Counted from the stretch's first letter, positions 1-9,741 are shown. The stretch is 64,000 nt of DNA from Priestia megaterium (GCF_009497655.1 NZ_CP023317.1:1393501-1457500), one strand, 5' to 3'. The notes: generated from the sequence alone by a model not told the origin. Numbers and translations are program-made.

Positions 1-4
1 ATAA

Positions 5-1132
5 ATGAAGTTAAAAATTGGTATTACATGTTATGCTTCCGTTGGAGGTTCAGGAGTGGTAGCAACGGAGCTAGGGAAGCTGCTGGCTGAAAAGGGGCAC
101 GAAATTCATTTTATTTCCTCTAGCATGCCTTTTAGATTGACGAAAGTATATCCAAATATTTATTTTCACGAAGTAGATGTAAATCAATACTCCGTCTTTA
201 AATACCCTCCGTATGATCTCGCTTTATCCAGTAAAATGGCTGAAGTGGCTAAAAGAGAAAAGCTTGATATTATTCATACGCACTATGCAATCCCCCATGC
301 CGTTTGCGGGATTTTAGCTAAACAAATGGTAGAGCACGAAGTGAAAATTGTGACGACTCTTCATGGAACAGATATTACGGTTCTAGGAGAGGATCCATCG
401 TTAAAAGACTTAATTAAATTTGGAATTGAGAAATCAGATGCAGTGACGGCTGTATCTCAGTCACTTGTTGACCAAACTCACCATTTAATTAGTCCAGATA
501 AAGAAATTGAAACGATGTATAATTTTATTGATGAACGAGTTTATCATAAAAAAGAAGTTCAGTATTTAAAAGCGGAGTATGGCATATTAGAAAATGAAAA
601 AGTCGTTATTCATATTTCAAACTTTCGTCAAGTCAAACGAGTTACAGATATAGTCAAAACATTTGCTATTATTAATGAAAAGCTTCAGTCTAAGCTGCTG
701 CTTGTAGGAGACGGCCCTGAAATGACGGTTGTGTCTCAATTGGTAAAAGAGCTAAATCTTCAAGATTCTGTGTTATTTCTTGGGAAACAAGAAAATGTAG
801 CAGAATTATATTCGATTAGCGATTTAAAACTGTTATTATCTGAAAAAGAAAGCTTTGGGCTTGTACTTTTAGAAGCTATGGCTTGTGGTGTTCCATGCAT
901 CGGAACAAATATAGGCGGAATTCCCGAAGTAATTGAACACGAAAAAACAGGATATATTTGCGAAGTTGGAGACGTCGAAGAGGCAGCGAGCAAAGCAATT
1001 CAGCTACTTGAAAATGAACAGCTGCATCACCAAATGAGGGAAGCGTCTCTAAGCGCAGTTAATCATAAATTTCATTCAACAGAGATTGTGAGTCAATATG
1101 AAAAACTTTATTATAAATTGGTACAGGGTTGA
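5..1132 (+). CDS. bshA: N-acetyl-alpha-D-glucosaminyl L-malate synthase BshA
   Basis: Glycosyltransferase (GT4, GT-B fold) that transfers GlcNAc from UDP-GlcNAc to L-malate, the first step of bacillithiol synthesis in the cytoplasm. The 375-residue protein has the N-terminal glycine-rich loop ([11 protein letters not shown], about 13-24) and the C-terminal nucleotide-sugar E-x7-E motif ([10 protein letters not shown]282 and E290), followed by GIPEVI. Length and motifs match the family. The ATG is only 4 bases from the window edge, so its ribosome site is not visible. The next gene cca follows within 16 bp, which matches the B. subtilis mgsA-bshB1-bshA-cca-birA order, so cotranscription is likely. 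Confidence 0.96.
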   Translation: MKLKIGITCYASVGGSGVVATELGKLLAEKGHEIHFISSSMPFRLTKVYPNIYFHEVDVNQYSVFKYPPYDLALSSKMAEVAKREKLDIIHTHYAIPHAVCGILAKQMVEHEVKIVTTLHGTDITVLGEDPSLKDLIKFGIEKSDAVTAVSQSLVDQTHHLISPDKEIETMYNFIDERVYHKKEVQYLKAEYGILENEKVVIHISNFRQVKRVTDIVKTFAIINEKLQSKLLLVGDGPEMTVVSQLVKELNLQDSVLFLGKQENVAELYSISDLKLLLSEKESFGLVLLEAMACGVPCIGTNIGGIPEVIEHEKTGYICEVGDVEEAASKAIQLLENEQLHHQMREASLSAVNHKFHSTEIVSQYEKLYYKLVQG

Positions 1133-1147
1133 AGAATGGAGGACGTT

Positions 1148-2341
1148 ATGAAAGAACCGTTCATTCATCCGCTTTATATTATTGAAAAACTGGAGACAGC
1201 CGGTTACGAAGCGTATTTTGTTGGAGGAGCGGTCCGGGATCTCATTTTAAATCGGACGATTGGAGATATTGATATCGCTACGTCAGCTAGGCCGGAACAA
1301 GTGATGGAACTCTTTCCTAAGACGATTCATGTAGGAATCGAGCATGGTACGGTTGTCGTTGTTCATGAGAACGAGACCTATGAGGTGACCACTTTTCGCT
1401 CTGAGGGAGAATATGATGATTTTCGTCGTCCCTCGTCCGTTACGTTTATTTCGTCTCTGATAGAAGATTTGCAGCGTCGCGATTTTACAATTAATGCAAT
1501 GGCTATGAATGCAAAAGGAGAAATTATTGATCCATTTAATGGAAGGGAAGATTTGCGAAACCAGTTAATTCGTACTGTCGGAAATGCTAAAGAACGCTTT
1601 CATGAAGATGCTCTTCGTATGATGAGAGCCGTTCGCTTTGTCAGTCAGCTGGCGTTTTCGCTGTCTGATCAAACTAAAAGAGCCATTCAGCAATACGGTG
1701 AACTACTGAGGCATGTTTCTATTGAACGCATTACAGTTGAATTCGAAAAAATGCTGAGCGGAAAGCGGCCGTCTTTAGCATTAGCACTTGTAGCAGATAC
1801 GGAGCTGTATCGCTACTTGCCCGAATTGAATGTAGATCCGCAAAAATTCCGATCTGTTTGTGCACACGATTGGATGATGCTTCAGCGAGTATCGGAGTCG
1901 TGGACACTTCTTGTACATCTGCTCGACATTCAAGACAAGCAGGCATTTTTTAAAAGCTGGAAATTATCTAATAAGCAAATTAAAGATATTCAGCTTCAGT
2001 CTATTGGTCTTCGGGACGTTTTGGAAAATGGATGGTCAAAACGCATCATGTATACAATTGGAGAGCAGGCCAGCGTGAGCGTGAATCGTATTTTACAACT
2101 TCTTCGAAGCAATGAGTATATGAATGAACATGAGCTTCTTTACATCTATAGCGAGCTGCCTATTCATTCTTTAAAAGATTTAGATATAAATGGTCAAGAT
2201 CTTTTAGTGTGGACAGGTAAAAAGGGTGGTCCATGGGTGTCTCAACTATTAAAAGAAATTGAGGAAAAAGTTCTATACAATGAGTTAATGAACACGAAAT
2301 CTTCAATAAGAAAGTGGGTGCAGTCTTGCAGTCAGATATAA
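1148..2341 (+). CDS. cca: CCA tRNA nucleotidyltransferase
   Basis: Adds or repairs the 3'-CCA end of tRNAs. Class II nucleotidyltransferase: GGAVR at residues 26-30 and the metal-binding DxD (D40, D42) are present, followed by the RRDFTINAMA motif. I start at the ATG at 1148 because GGAGG lies 5 bases upstream of it; the ATG at 1136 has no such site. This gives 397 residues, normal for the Bacillus enzyme. It lies 15 bp after bshA and its 3' end overlaps birA by 16 bp, so the three genes form one translationally packed unit. Confidence 0.96.
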   Translation: MKEPFIHPLYIIEKLETAGYEAYFVGGAVRDLILNRTIGDIDIATSARPEQVMELFPKTIHVGIEHGTVVVVHENETYEVTTFRSEGEYDDFRRPSSVTFISSLIEDLQRRDFTINAMAMNAKGEIIDPFNGREDLRNQLIRTVGNAKERFHEDALRMMRAVRFVSQLAFSLSDQTKRAIQQYGELLRHVSIERITVEFEKMLSGKRPSLALALVADTELYRYLPELNVDPQKFRSVCAHDWMMLQRVSESWTLLVHLLDIQDKQAFFKSWKLSNKQIKDIQLQSIGLRDVLENGWSKRIMYTIGEQASVSVNRILQLLRSNEYMNEHELLYIYSELPIHSLKDLDINGQDLLVWTGKKGGPWVSQLLKEIEEKVLYNELMNTKSSIRKWVQSCSQI

Positions 2342-3315
2342 GAAGAACGCTGCTTGAAATGTTTACGAACGCAGATGGGGACTATGTGTCCGGCCAAAAG
2401 ATCAGCGATTTATTAGGCTGTTCAAGAACAGCTGTATGGAAGCATATCGAAGAGCTGCGAAAAGACGGCTATGAACTTGAAGCTGTTCGTAAAAAAGGCT
2501 ATCGCATTGTTGGGAAGCCGAACAAAGTAAGCAGCAACGAGCTTTTATTAGGGCTTCAAACAACAAAAATCGGCCAGTATATTCACTATGAGGAAAGCGT
2601 GCATTCTACTCAAAAAATTGCTCATCGAATTGCTCAAGAAGGAGCAAAAGAAGGAACGGTCGTAGTTGCTGAAGAGCAAACGGCAGGAAGAGGAAGACTT
2701 GATAGAGCGTGGTACTCCCCAAAATATACTGGTGCCTGGATGAGTATTATACTGCGTCCTTCTATCCCTCCGCAGCAGGCTCCTCAGCTGACTTTACTAT
2801 CAGCAGTGGCTGTTGTACAGGCCATTCAAGAAGTGACGAACCTTTCTCCAGACATTAAATGGCCGAATGATGTTTTATTAAATGGGAAGAAGCTAGTTGG
2901 GATTTTAACGGAAATGCAGGCTGATTTTGACCGGATTCATTCGGTCATCATTGGAATCGGCATTAATGTGAATCAGCAGGAAACGGATTTTAATGAACAA
3001 ATCAAACACATTGCCACATCTTTACGTATTGAAAAAGGTGAAGAAATTAATCGTGCCGCTTTGATGCAAGCGTTTTTCTTAAAGTTAGAAACCCTTTATG
3101 AAGAATACTTAAAAAATGGCTTTGGTTTAATTAAAGTTCTTTGGGAAACGTATGCAATCAGCATTGGAAAGCGAATTATAGCACGGACGATGACAGCCAA
3201 CATTGAAGGCTTTGCAAAAGGTATAACAGATGAAGGCGTTTTATTGATTGAAGACGATGAAGGTGTTATACACCGAATTCATTCTGCAGATATTGAGCTC
3301 TCTGCTAAAAAATAG
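2326..3315 (+). CDS. birA: Bifunctional biotin-[acetyl-CoA-carboxylase] ligase / biotin operon repressor
   Basis: Activates biotin to biotinyl-AMP, biotinylates acceptor carboxylases and, with biotinyl-AMP, represses biotin genes. An N-terminal winged helix (about 20-60, including SGQKISDLLGCSRTAVWKHI) is followed by the ligase domain with GRGR at 121-124 and KWPNDV, and a C-terminal SH3-like domain. I choose the TTG at 2326, giving MQSDIRRTLLEMF, which matches the B. subtilis N-terminus in length and pattern; a GTG at 2314 is the alternative. The start lies inside the cca reading frame. A terminator-like hairpin follows at 3345. Confidence 0.94.
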   Translation: MQSDIRRTLLEMFTNADGDYVSGQKISDLLGCSRTAVWKHIEELRKDGYELEAVRKKGYRIVGKPNKVSSNELLLGLQTTKIGQYIHYEESVHSTQKIAHRIAQEGAKEGTVVVAEEQTAGRGRLDRAWYSPKYTGAWMSIILRPSIPPQQAPQLTLLSAVAVVQAIQEVTNLSPDIKWPNDVLLNGKKLVGILTEMQADFDRIHSVIIGIGINVNQQETDFNEQIKHIATSLRIEKGEEINRAALMQAFFLKLETLYEEYLKNGFGLIKVLWETYAISIGKRIIARTMTANIEGFAKGITDEGVLLIEDDEGVIHRIHSADIELSAKK

Positions 3316-3344
3316 TAGAAAAATAAAGAAATTTTTATTATAAT

Positions 3345-3395
3345 ACGAGTATCAAGGTAGTATCGAAAGAACTTCACTTGATACTCGTTTGTTTA
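3345..3395 (+). terminator. Terminator-like hairpin after birA
   Basis: ACGAGTATCAAG (3345-3356) pairs perfectly with CTTGATACTCGT (3377-3388) around a 20-base loop and is followed by TTGTTTATTTTT. It probably ends the bshA-cca-birA transcript before the panB leader. Confidence 0.7.
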
Positions 3396-3424
3396 TTTTT
3401 AATACGACAATAAATCTGCCTTGA

Positions 3425-3545
3425 TCCATTAAGGACTAGGACAGAGGGATGACGCGTAGGTAAGCACATTAGGTAAAGTGTGCTTTTTATAGATGAAGTC
3501 TGTCAAAGTCCTTCTTCCTTTTATAGGTAGAAGGGCTTTTTTGTG
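3425..3545 (+). ncRNA. Candidate attenuator/riboswitch-like leader of panBCD (possible pan motif)
   Basis: Three structures compete. (1) AAGGACT-agg-ACAG (3431-3444) pairs with CTGT-caa-AGTCCTT (3500-3513), enclosing (2) a hairpin AAGCACA/TGTGCTT (3462-3485) with its own short T-run. (3) A strong intrinsic terminator AAAGTCCTTCTTCC (3505-3518) / GGTAGAAGGGCTTT (3526-3539) with T-run 3537-3542 uses the same AGTCCTT bases as structure 1. Pairing 1 and the terminator cannot coexist, which is the usual attenuator logic. Bacillus panB leaders are known to carry the conserved pan RNA motif, and this is a candidate for it. I cannot check its consensus here. Confidence 0.6.
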
Positions 3546-3588
3546 TGCAGACGTGCGCTCATCTCCTCTGAGAAGGAGGAGAAAGTTA

Positions 3589-4422
3589 GTGAAAACAAAA
3601 TTAGATTTTTTACGTATGAAACAAAACAATGAACCAATTGTGATGCTGACTGCGTACGATTATCCGTCAGCTAAGTACGCTGAAGAAGCAGGCGTAGACA
3701 TGATTTTAGTAGGCGACTCTCTAGGAATGGTCGTTTTAGGATATGACTCTACGATTCCTGTAACGGTAGATGATATGATTCATCATACAAAAGCGGTTAA
3801 AAGAGGGGCTAGTGATACATTTATCGTCACCGACATGCCGTTTATGTCCTATCACGTGTCGAAAGAAGACACGATGAAAAATGCTGCTCGCATTATGCAG
3901 GAAAGCGGAGCTCATGCTTTAAAAGTAGAAGGTGCAAACGATGTTCTCTATACAATTTCAGAATTGACGCAAGCTGGTATTCCGGCTGTTGCACATCTCG
4001 GGTTAACACCTCAGTCTGTCGGTGTTCTGGGCGGTTATAAAGTGCAAGGGAAAGAAGCGAAAGAAGCCAAACAGCTAATCCAAGACGCAATCAAGTGTGA
4101 GCAGGCGGGAGCTATTGCTGTTGTATTAGAGTGTGTTCCTAAACAAGTAGCAAAACAAGTAGCTGAACGCTTAAGCATTCCAACAATCGGAATCGGAGCA
4201 GGAGCTGAGACGGATGGTCAAGTACTTGTATACCACGATGTATTAACGTACGGCGTAGAGCGTGTGCCCAAATTTGTTCAGTCATTTGCGAAAATAAATG
4301 AGCCTATTTTACAAGGGCTTTCTCAGTATGTAAGTGAAGTGAAAAAAAGAGAGTTTCCGAAAGAAGCACATACTTTTTCAATGAAAGAAGAGCAGTTAAC
4401 GGCACTGTACGGAGGGAAATAA
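3589..4422 (+). CDS. panB: 3-methyl-2-oxobutanoate hydroxymethyltransferase PanB
   Basis: Converts alpha-ketoisovalerate and 5,10-methylene-THF to ketopantoate, the first committed step to pantothenate/CoA. I start at the GTG at 3589, which sits 9 bases after AGGAGGAG; longer in-frame extension to 3493 would run through the leader terminator. The resulting 277 residues match the family. [26 protein letters not shown] and the ALKVEGA segment typical of ketopantoate hydroxymethyltransferases are present. One base separates its stop from panC, and panD follows, so panBCD is one operon controlled by the structured leader just upstream. Confidence 0.96.
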   Translation: MKTKLDFLRMKQNNEPIVMLTAYDYPSAKYAEEAGVDMILVGDSLGMVVLGYDSTIPVTVDDMIHHTKAVKRGASDTFIVTDMPFMSYHVSKEDTMKNAARIMQESGAHALKVEGANDVLYTISELTQAGIPAVAHLGLTPQSVGVLGGYKVQGKEAKEAKQLIQDAIKCEQAGAIAVVLECVPKQVAKQVAERLSIPTIGIGAGAETDGQVLVYHDVLTYGVERVPKFVQSFAKINEPILQGLSQYVSEVKKREFPKEAHTFSMKEEQLTALYGGK

Positions 4423-4423
4423 G

Positions 4424-5281
4424 ATGAAAGTCATTACAACAATTAAAGACATGCAGCAGGAGATGAAAAAAGAAAAGCAGCTTGGACGTTCAATTGGATT
4501 TGTCCCGACGATGGGCTATTTGCATGAAGGTCATGCTACTCTGCTTGGAGCAGCTCGCACAGAAAATGAAGTAGTGGCGCTAAGTATTTTTGTGAACCCG
4601 ACTCAATTTGGACCAAATGAAGATTTTGATACGTATCCAAGAGATTTTGAACGCGATGAGCGCGTGGCAAAAGAAGCTAACGTCGACTATTTATTTTATC
4701 CTTCAGTAGAGGAAATGTATAAGTCAAGCCGTTCAGTTGCTATAACCGTGAGAGATCGTGTAGACGTATTGTGTGGACAGAAGCGTCCCGGTCATTTTGA
4801 CGGAGTAGCCACGGTACTAACAAAGCTTTTTCACATTGTAACACCAGATCGTGCATACTTTGGTAAAAAAGATGCGCAGCAAGTTGCTGTAGTAGATGGT
4901 TTAATTGAAGATTTTAATTTCCCGGTGGAGCTTAGAGCAGTAGATACAGTGAGAGAAGCAGATGGATTAGCTAAAAGTTCTCGTAACGTATATTTAACAG
5001 ATAAAGAAAGAGAAGAGGCACCTGTTTTATTTAAGAGTTTACAAAGCGCTCTGCAGCTTCTTGAAGGTGGAGAGAAGCAAGTAGAAATCATTAAAGGGAC
5101 CATTCGAAAAGAAATTGAGCAACATACGAGCGGTAAAGTGGATTATATCGAGGTTTATACGTATCCAGAGCTAAAACCAATTAAGAACGCCGCTGGAAAA
5201 ATCATTATCGCTTTAGCTGTTCAATTCTCTAAAGCTCGTTTAATTGATAATGTAATTGTAGACGTACAGGGGGATAACTAA
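4424..5281 (+). CDS. panC: Pantothenate synthetase PanC
   Basis: ATP-dependent condensation of pantoate with beta-alanine. The 285-residue protein carries the HxGH nucleotide-binding motif (H34, H37 in [12 protein letters not shown]), the FGxKDAQQ segment and a KSSRN motif in the KMSKS-like position. It starts two bases after panB and its stop codon abuts the panD ATG, so translation is probably coupled. Its beta-alanine substrate is made by the next gene, panD. Confidence 0.97.
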   Translation: MKVITTIKDMQQEMKKEKQLGRSIGFVPTMGYLHEGHATLLGAARTENEVVALSIFVNPTQFGPNEDFDTYPRDFERDERVAKEANVDYLFYPSVEEMYKSSRSVAITVRDRVDVLCGQKRPGHFDGVATVLTKLFHIVTPDRAYFGKKDAQQVAVVDGLIEDFNFPVELRAVDTVREADGLAKSSRNVYLTDKEREEAPVLFKSLQSALQLLEGGEKQVEIIKGTIRKEIEQHTSGKVDYIEVYTYPELKPIKNAAGKIIIALAVQFSKARLIDNVIVDVQGDN

Positions 5282-5665
5282 ATGTTTCGCACGATGATGA
5301 ACGCTAAAATACACAGAGCTCATGTAACTGAAGCCAACTTAAATTATGTTGGCAGCATCACCATTGATGAAGATATTATCGACGCAGTAGGAATTGCAGC
5401 AAACGAAAAAGTCCAAATTGTAAACAATAATAACGGAGCTCGCTTGGAAACGTACGTGATTCCCGGCGAACGAGGGAGCGGCGTAGTTTGTTTAAATGGA
5501 GCTGCTGCAAGACTCGTGCAGCCTGGAGATATCGTCATCATTATCTCTTATGCGCTCGTAGCAAATGAAGAAGTAGCTCACCATCATCCAACCGTAGCGA
5601 TTATGAATGAGCAGAATAAAATCCAACAATTGCTTAAACAAGAACCAGCTGGTACAATTCTATAA
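5282..5665 (+). CDS. panD: Aspartate 1-decarboxylase precursor PanD
   Basis: Pyruvoyl-dependent decarboxylase that makes beta-alanine from L-aspartate for pantothenate synthesis. The self-cleavage site Gly24-Ser25 is visible (NYVGSITID), and the 127-residue length is standard. AGGGGG lies just before the ATG. It is the last gene of panBCD and is followed directly by a strong terminator. Confidence 0.97.
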   Translation: MFRTMMNAKIHRAHVTEANLNYVGSITIDEDIIDAVGIAANEKVQIVNNNNGARLETYVIPGERGSGVVCLNGAAARLVQPGDIVIIISYALVANEEVAHHHPTVAIMNEQNKIQQLLKQEPAGTIL

Positions 5666-5670
5666 GAACA

Positions 5671-5697
5671 GTCCCCCTTTATGAGGGGGATTTTTAT
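5671..5697 (+). terminator. Terminator of panBCD
   Basis: TCCCCCTTT and GAGGGGGA form a tight hairpin followed by TTTTTATTT. Confidence 0.85.
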
Positions 5698-5764
5698 TTG
5701 AATACATACGCTAGTAAGTGAACGGTATAAACCTCTATACACACTAAAGTAAAACTTCTATGTA

Positions 5765-5829
5765 TGAAAGCCTCTCTGTTTTTCACGAGAAGGAGTTGCG
5801 CTTTTAAAGCATATAGAGCAGGCTTTCAC
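5765..5829. repeat. Spaced inverted repeat upstream of dinG
   Basis: TGAAAGCCT-CTCT (from about 5765) is complementary to AGAGCAGGCTTTCA (to about 5829) with one bulged base and roughly 38 bases between the arms. It lies between the panD terminator and dinG. A TATACT -10-like sequence follows at about 5833. It could be a leader hairpin or an operator region; its function is unknown. Confidence 0.45.
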
Positions 5830-5867
5830 TTTATACTATAAAAAGACAGACTTGCGAGGTGTTGACC

Positions 5868-8669
5868 GTGAATAAACGCTTTGTTGTGGTAGATCTTGAA
5901 ACGACGGGACATTCTCCAAAACAAGGAGATAAAATGATTCAATTTGCTGCTGTCATAGTAGAAGACGGCAAAATTGTTGAACGTTTTTCTAGTTTTTTAA
6001 ATCCTGGTATGGATATTCCGCCTTTTATTACACAACTAACTAACATTCAAAATGATATGGTGAAAGATGCGCCTTTATTTGAAGAAATTTCACCTAAAAT
6101 TATAGAATTGCTAGATGATGCTTATTTTGTTGCACATAATGTGGCATTTGATTTAACTTTTTTACAAGAAGAACTCTATCAGTGCGGGATGGAGACGCTT
6201 TATAATTCAACCGTGGATACCGTCGAACTGGCCCGGATTCTGTTGCCTACAGTTGATGGGTACAAACTTAGTCAATTAGCTGAGTATTTACATATTGAAC
6301 ATGAAAACCCTCATCAAGCAGATAGTGATGCAGAAGTAACGGCACGTATTTTACTTTTACTAATTGAAAAATTAAAGAAGCTCCCTTTAACAACCTTGAA
6401 GCAGCTATACGCGCTAAGCTTACACTTTAAAAGTGAAATTGGAGAACTGATTCAACAAGTTATAGATGATAAAAGTTATGCCGAGGATGATTCTTATGAA
6501 TTTATACACGGCATTGCGCTAAACAAATATCAGCCGCATTCAGCTAATGAAAAGCAGCACTCTCATACTTACGAAATATTTGAAACTGAAAAGCAAAAGC
6601 TGTTCCATCAGGCTCTGCCATTGTTTGAAGAACGAAAAGGGCAGTGGGAGATGATGAACTTTGTACAAGAGTGCTTTGCAGGCAACGAGCATGCTTTAAT
6701 TGAAGCGGGGACCGGTATTGGTAAAACCTACGCTTATTTAGTTCCTGCCGTGTTTTATGCTTCTGTTCATCACCACCCAGTCATTATCTCAACTAACACG
6801 GTAACGCTTCAGCAGCAAATCATCGAAAAAGATGTGCCCATTTTAGAAAAGATTGTGCCATTTCCTGTCACAGCAGCTGTTTTAAAAGGAAGAGAACATT
6901 ACATTAGTATAAGAAAATTCATTCAGCTCTTAAAAGAGCGAAATAATAATTACGATGCGATCCTCACAAAAGCGAAGCTGCTTATTTGGCTGACGGAAAC
7001 GGAAACGGGCGACAGCGATGAAATAAACCTGCCTTCTGGGGGCAAACTTTTTTGGGAACAGCTAAATGAAAGCAATCCGTCTCCAAGTGACTTTAAGCAT
7101 CCTTGGAAACTTTATTCTTTTTATGAACGAGCGCAGAACAGAGCGCAAAATGCCCATATAGTAGTGACAAATCATCGCTTGCTGTTGATGGATGTGATGA
7201 GTAATCATGAGCTGCTGCCTGATTATAAACAGGTTATTATTGACGAGGCTCATCACTTAGAAGACATTGCCGGAGAAGAACTAGGAGAGCGCTTAGATTA
7301 TTTTGCGGTTCATGCGCTATTAAACCGAATCGGAACCATTCAAGACAAAGGGCTGTTAAAAAAAGTTCATCATACGCTTGTAAAATATAGCATCGAGCTT
7401 AACACTGAACTTCTTCAAAATCTGTTTGTGCAGCTTCATTCTGAGTGCGATGACTTATTTCGTTTGATTCATTCTTTTGTTCAAAAAAGAACGGGCAATC
7501 AGCAGGGCGAGATTGGAAGAAGCAGCTATCGGTATAAAGTGGAAAAAGAGCATGGGCATTACTGGACGGCCATTCAAGAAGCAGCGTCGCGCATTCGTTT
7601 TTTAATTCACGATCTTTTTACATGGAATGATGGGGCAAGACATTCCTTTGACGATCTATATGACAAAGCCACAAAAAATGAACAGTCGTCTCTTCATGAA
7701 TTTCAAACGGCTGTTAAAGGATTTGAGCATATATCTCAGCAAATAGAAAAGCTTTTGTTCAAACAGCAGAGCAATTACGTAACGTGGTTTGAAATTGAGC
7801 CAAAAGGAGCAGCAAATGCTACGTATATCTATAGTCAGCCTACTTCCATTGCCGATACGGTGGCTGATGAATTTTTCGCTAAGAAACAAAGCGTTATTTT
7901 AACATCGGCTACATTGACGGTGAATGGAACATTTGATTATTTAATTCAAGAGCTAGGGTTATATGACTTTCAGCCTGCTCAACTCATTCTTCCTTCCGAG
8001 TTTGATTACGAGAAGCAAGCTAGAGTCTATATTCCTCAGGATATGCCTGCTGTTAACGAAGTATCATTATATGAGTATAGCGCTATGATGGCAGAAAGTA
8101 TTCTTGACGTAGCCAAAGTAACAAATGGCCGTATGCTGGTGCTTTTTACTTCATATGACATGTTGAAAGCTACATATGGTTATTTGAAAGAGTTAAACGA
8201 TCTTGAAGAGTTTGTCCTGCTTGGTCAAGGAGTCACAACTAGAAATCGCAATAGACTGTTAAAAGACTTCAGTCAATTTGAGCATTCCATTCTTTTGGGT
8301 ACAAACAGTCTGTGGGAAGGAATTGATTTGCCAGGAGATTTATTATCATGTCTCGTAATAGTCAGACTTCCTTTTTCATCTCCAAATCAACCTCTGTTGA
8401 CAGCTAAATTTGAGCAGATGAAAAAAGAAGGGAAAAGTCCCTTTATGAATTATTCACTTCCTCAAGCCGTTATCCGTTTTAAACAAGGATTTGGACGGTT
8501 GATTCGTTCAAAAAGTGACCGGGGAGCTATATTTATTTTTGATAATCGTATTACGCGAACAGCATATGGATACCATTTCCTTCACTCGCTTCCAAAAGTC
8601 CAGGTTGTTCAAAAAACGTTTTCAAATATCTTACTGGACTACAAAGAATGGTGGAATGAAAAGACTTGA
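5868..8669 (+). CDS. dinG: DinG-type 3'-5' exonuclease / helicase-like protein
   Basis: An N-terminal DEDDh exonuclease (VVVDLETTGH near residue 7, HNVAFDLTFL, and HQADSDAEVT) is fused to an XPD-like superfamily 2 helicase core: Walker A in EAGTGIGKTYAYL, DEAH in IIDEAHHLED, and motif VI QGFGRLIRS. I start at the GTG at 5868 because GAGGT lies 7 bases upstream (933 residues). The segment where Fe-S helicases carry cysteines reads KGREHYISIRKF and contains no cysteine, so the iron-sulfur cluster seems to be missing. This is as expected for Firmicute DinG, where exonuclease rather than helicase activity is reported. A second, cysteine-bearing relative lies at 54979. Confidence 0.93.
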   Translation: MNKRFVVVDLETTGHSPKQGDKMIQFAAVIVEDGKIVERFSSFLNPGMDIPPFITQLTNIQNDMVKDAPLFEEISPKIIELLDDAYFVAHNVAFDLTFLQEELYQCGMETLYNSTVDTVELARILLPTVDGYKLSQLAEYLHIEHENPHQADSDAEVTARILLLLIEKLKKLPLTTLKQLYALSLHFKSEIGELIQQVIDDKSYAEDDSYEFIHGIALNKYQPHSANEKQHSHTYEIFETEKQKLFHQALPLFEERKGQWEMMNFVQECFAGNEHALIEAGTGIGKTYAYLVPAVFYASVHHHPVIISTNTVTLQQQIIEKDVPILEKIVPFPVTAAVLKGREHYISIRKFIQLLKERNNNYDAILTKAKLLIWLTETETGDSDEINLPSGGKLFWEQLNESNPSPSDFKHPWKLYSFYERAQNRAQNAHIVVTNHRLLLMDVMSNHELLPDYKQVIIDEAHHLEDIAGEELGERLDYFAVHALLNRIGTIQDKGLLKKVHHTLVKYSIELNTELLQNLFVQLHSECDDLFRLIHSFVQKRTGNQQGEIGRSSYRYKVEKEHGHYWTAIQEAASRIRFLIHDLFTWNDGARHSFDDLYDKATKNEQSSLHEFQTAVKGFEHISQQIEKLLFKQQSNYVTWFEIEPKGAANATYIYSQPTSIADTVADEFFAKKQSVILTSATLTVNGTFDYLIQELGLYDFQPAQLILPSEFDYEKQARVYIPQDMPAVNEVSLYEYSAMMAESILDVAKVTNGRMLVLFTSYDMLKATYGYLKELNDLEEFVLLGQGVTTRNRNRLLKDFSQFEHSILLGTNSLWEGIDLPGDLLSCLVIVRLPFSSPNQPLLTAKFEQMKKEGKSPFMNYSLPQAVIRFKQGFGRLIRSKSDRGAIFIFDNRITRTAYGYHFLHSLPKVQVVQKTFSNILLDYKEWWNEKT

Positions 8670-8690
8670 GCATAGCTTAAGTCTTTTTTT
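8659..8690 (+). terminator. Terminator overlapping the end of dinG
   Basis: AAAAGACTTGAGC and GCTTAAGTCTTTTTTT form a stem whose 5' arm lies within the last dinG codons. Confidence 0.8.
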
Positions 8691-8756
8691 ATGCATACTG
8701 TTTCTTCACTTGAGAGACGATAGTAATATACTATGATAAGCAAATGAGGACAGTGT

Positions 8757-9554
8757 ATGATTAAAATATTGCTAAGTGCTGTACTGTTTTTTAGTTTTAT
8801 GACCTGTTCGGTTTCAGCAGCCGTCATTAAAAACGTAGATTTTGGTTTGCAAGCTGATGAAGTAGTGATCACCTTTCTGCCTCTTTCAGATGGAGAAGCA
8901 AGTCTGATTCAAGACGGAAGCGGTGAGGCGATTTTAGTAAATACGGGGAGTGCATCTTCCTATCCAGAGCTAAACAAGTGGCTGCAGCGATATAAAGTAA
9001 AAAAAATCAACCAATTAATAATTACGAAACAGCAAAAGTACTATGATTCAAATGTTCAGCGAGCTGTGAAGGATTATCATATAGAGCGTATTATTGTGCC
9101 GGCTCAGTACCAGGCGGAATTTCAAACAGAGAAGTGGAAAGAAAATGATTTATTTCAGTTAACGGATAATATACACGTTGATGTCTTGCATGCATCGAAG
9201 CAAAAAACAGCGGCTATGGATCTATTATTTACGATTGGAGAGCACCGAGTTCTATATGCCATGAGCGGCTCAGATGAAGTAGAGGAAAAGTTTTTACGCA
9301 TTCCCCTTACTCATGTAGATATATTGAAAATTCCTAATTTTGGAGAGGGAACGTTTTTTTCGAATACATTTTTGAAGCAATTAGATATACAGCTTGCCGT
9401 TGCGTTTACGAAACCAGGGCGTTCCTATTCCCCTCGACTGCTTTCAAATTTAACAGCTGAATGGATTGAATTATATGACGTAAGAGAGGGGAGCGCTTAC
9501 TCTATTAAAATGTCGCTAAAATCCTATGATGTGATGAAATTTTCTGCAAAATAA
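8757..9554 (+). CDS. Secreted degenerate metallo-beta-lactamase-fold (ComEC C-terminal-like) protein
   Basis: 265 residues with a signal peptide (MIKILLSAVLFFSFMTCSVSAA, probable cleavage near 21-22). The next part follows the layout of the ComEC C-terminal metallo-beta-lactamase domain: LPLSDGEASLIQ for D-VGQGDSxLIQ, ILVNTG for ILIDGG, and KKINQLIIT for the strand before the metal motif. Where the family has HxHxDH this protein has KQQKYYD, so every histidine ligand is gone. It is therefore probably not a hydrolase; binding or structural roles are possible. It is an orphan gene inserted between dinG and ypmA, absent from my recollection of the B. subtilis order. Start ATG follows a weak GAGGACAG site. 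Confidence 0.6.
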   Translation: MIKILLSAVLFFSFMTCSVSAAVIKNVDFGLQADEVVITFLPLSDGEASLIQDGSGEAILVNTGSASSYPELNKWLQRYKVKKINQLIITKQQKYYDSNVQRAVKDYHIERIIVPAQYQAEFQTEKWKENDLFQLTDNIHVDVLHASKQKTAAMDLLFTIGEHRVLYAMSGSDEVEEKFLRIPLTHVDILKIPNFGEGTFFSNTFLKQLDIQLAVAFTKPGRSYSPRLLSNLTAEWIELYDVREGSAYSIKMSLKSYDVMKFSAK

Positions 9555-9741
9555 ACAAATTTCCTTTTGCAAAAAGAGGTAAATTCCTTATAATATTATA
9601 TATGTTTACTTATTTATTCGGTTTTTACGCAAAACGTACAGGCTGGATTGATGAGTGAAAAAGATGACGATGGTTTTTGATACCTGTTATAATACGGATA
9701 TCGTCATTTTGCGTCGTGATAGACGAGCTAGGAGGTTTACA

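Noticed and set aside
3493-3588. N-terminal extension of PanB in the same frame
   Set aside because: It runs through the leader terminator, and the GTG at 3589 has an excellent ribosome site and gives the family length.
3316-3588. tRNA-like fold in the panB leader
   Set aside because: No cloverleaf or TTCRA loop; the pairings fit an attenuator better.
5666-5867. LexA box for dinG
   Set aside because: No CGAAC-N4-GTTCG-type sequence in the region.
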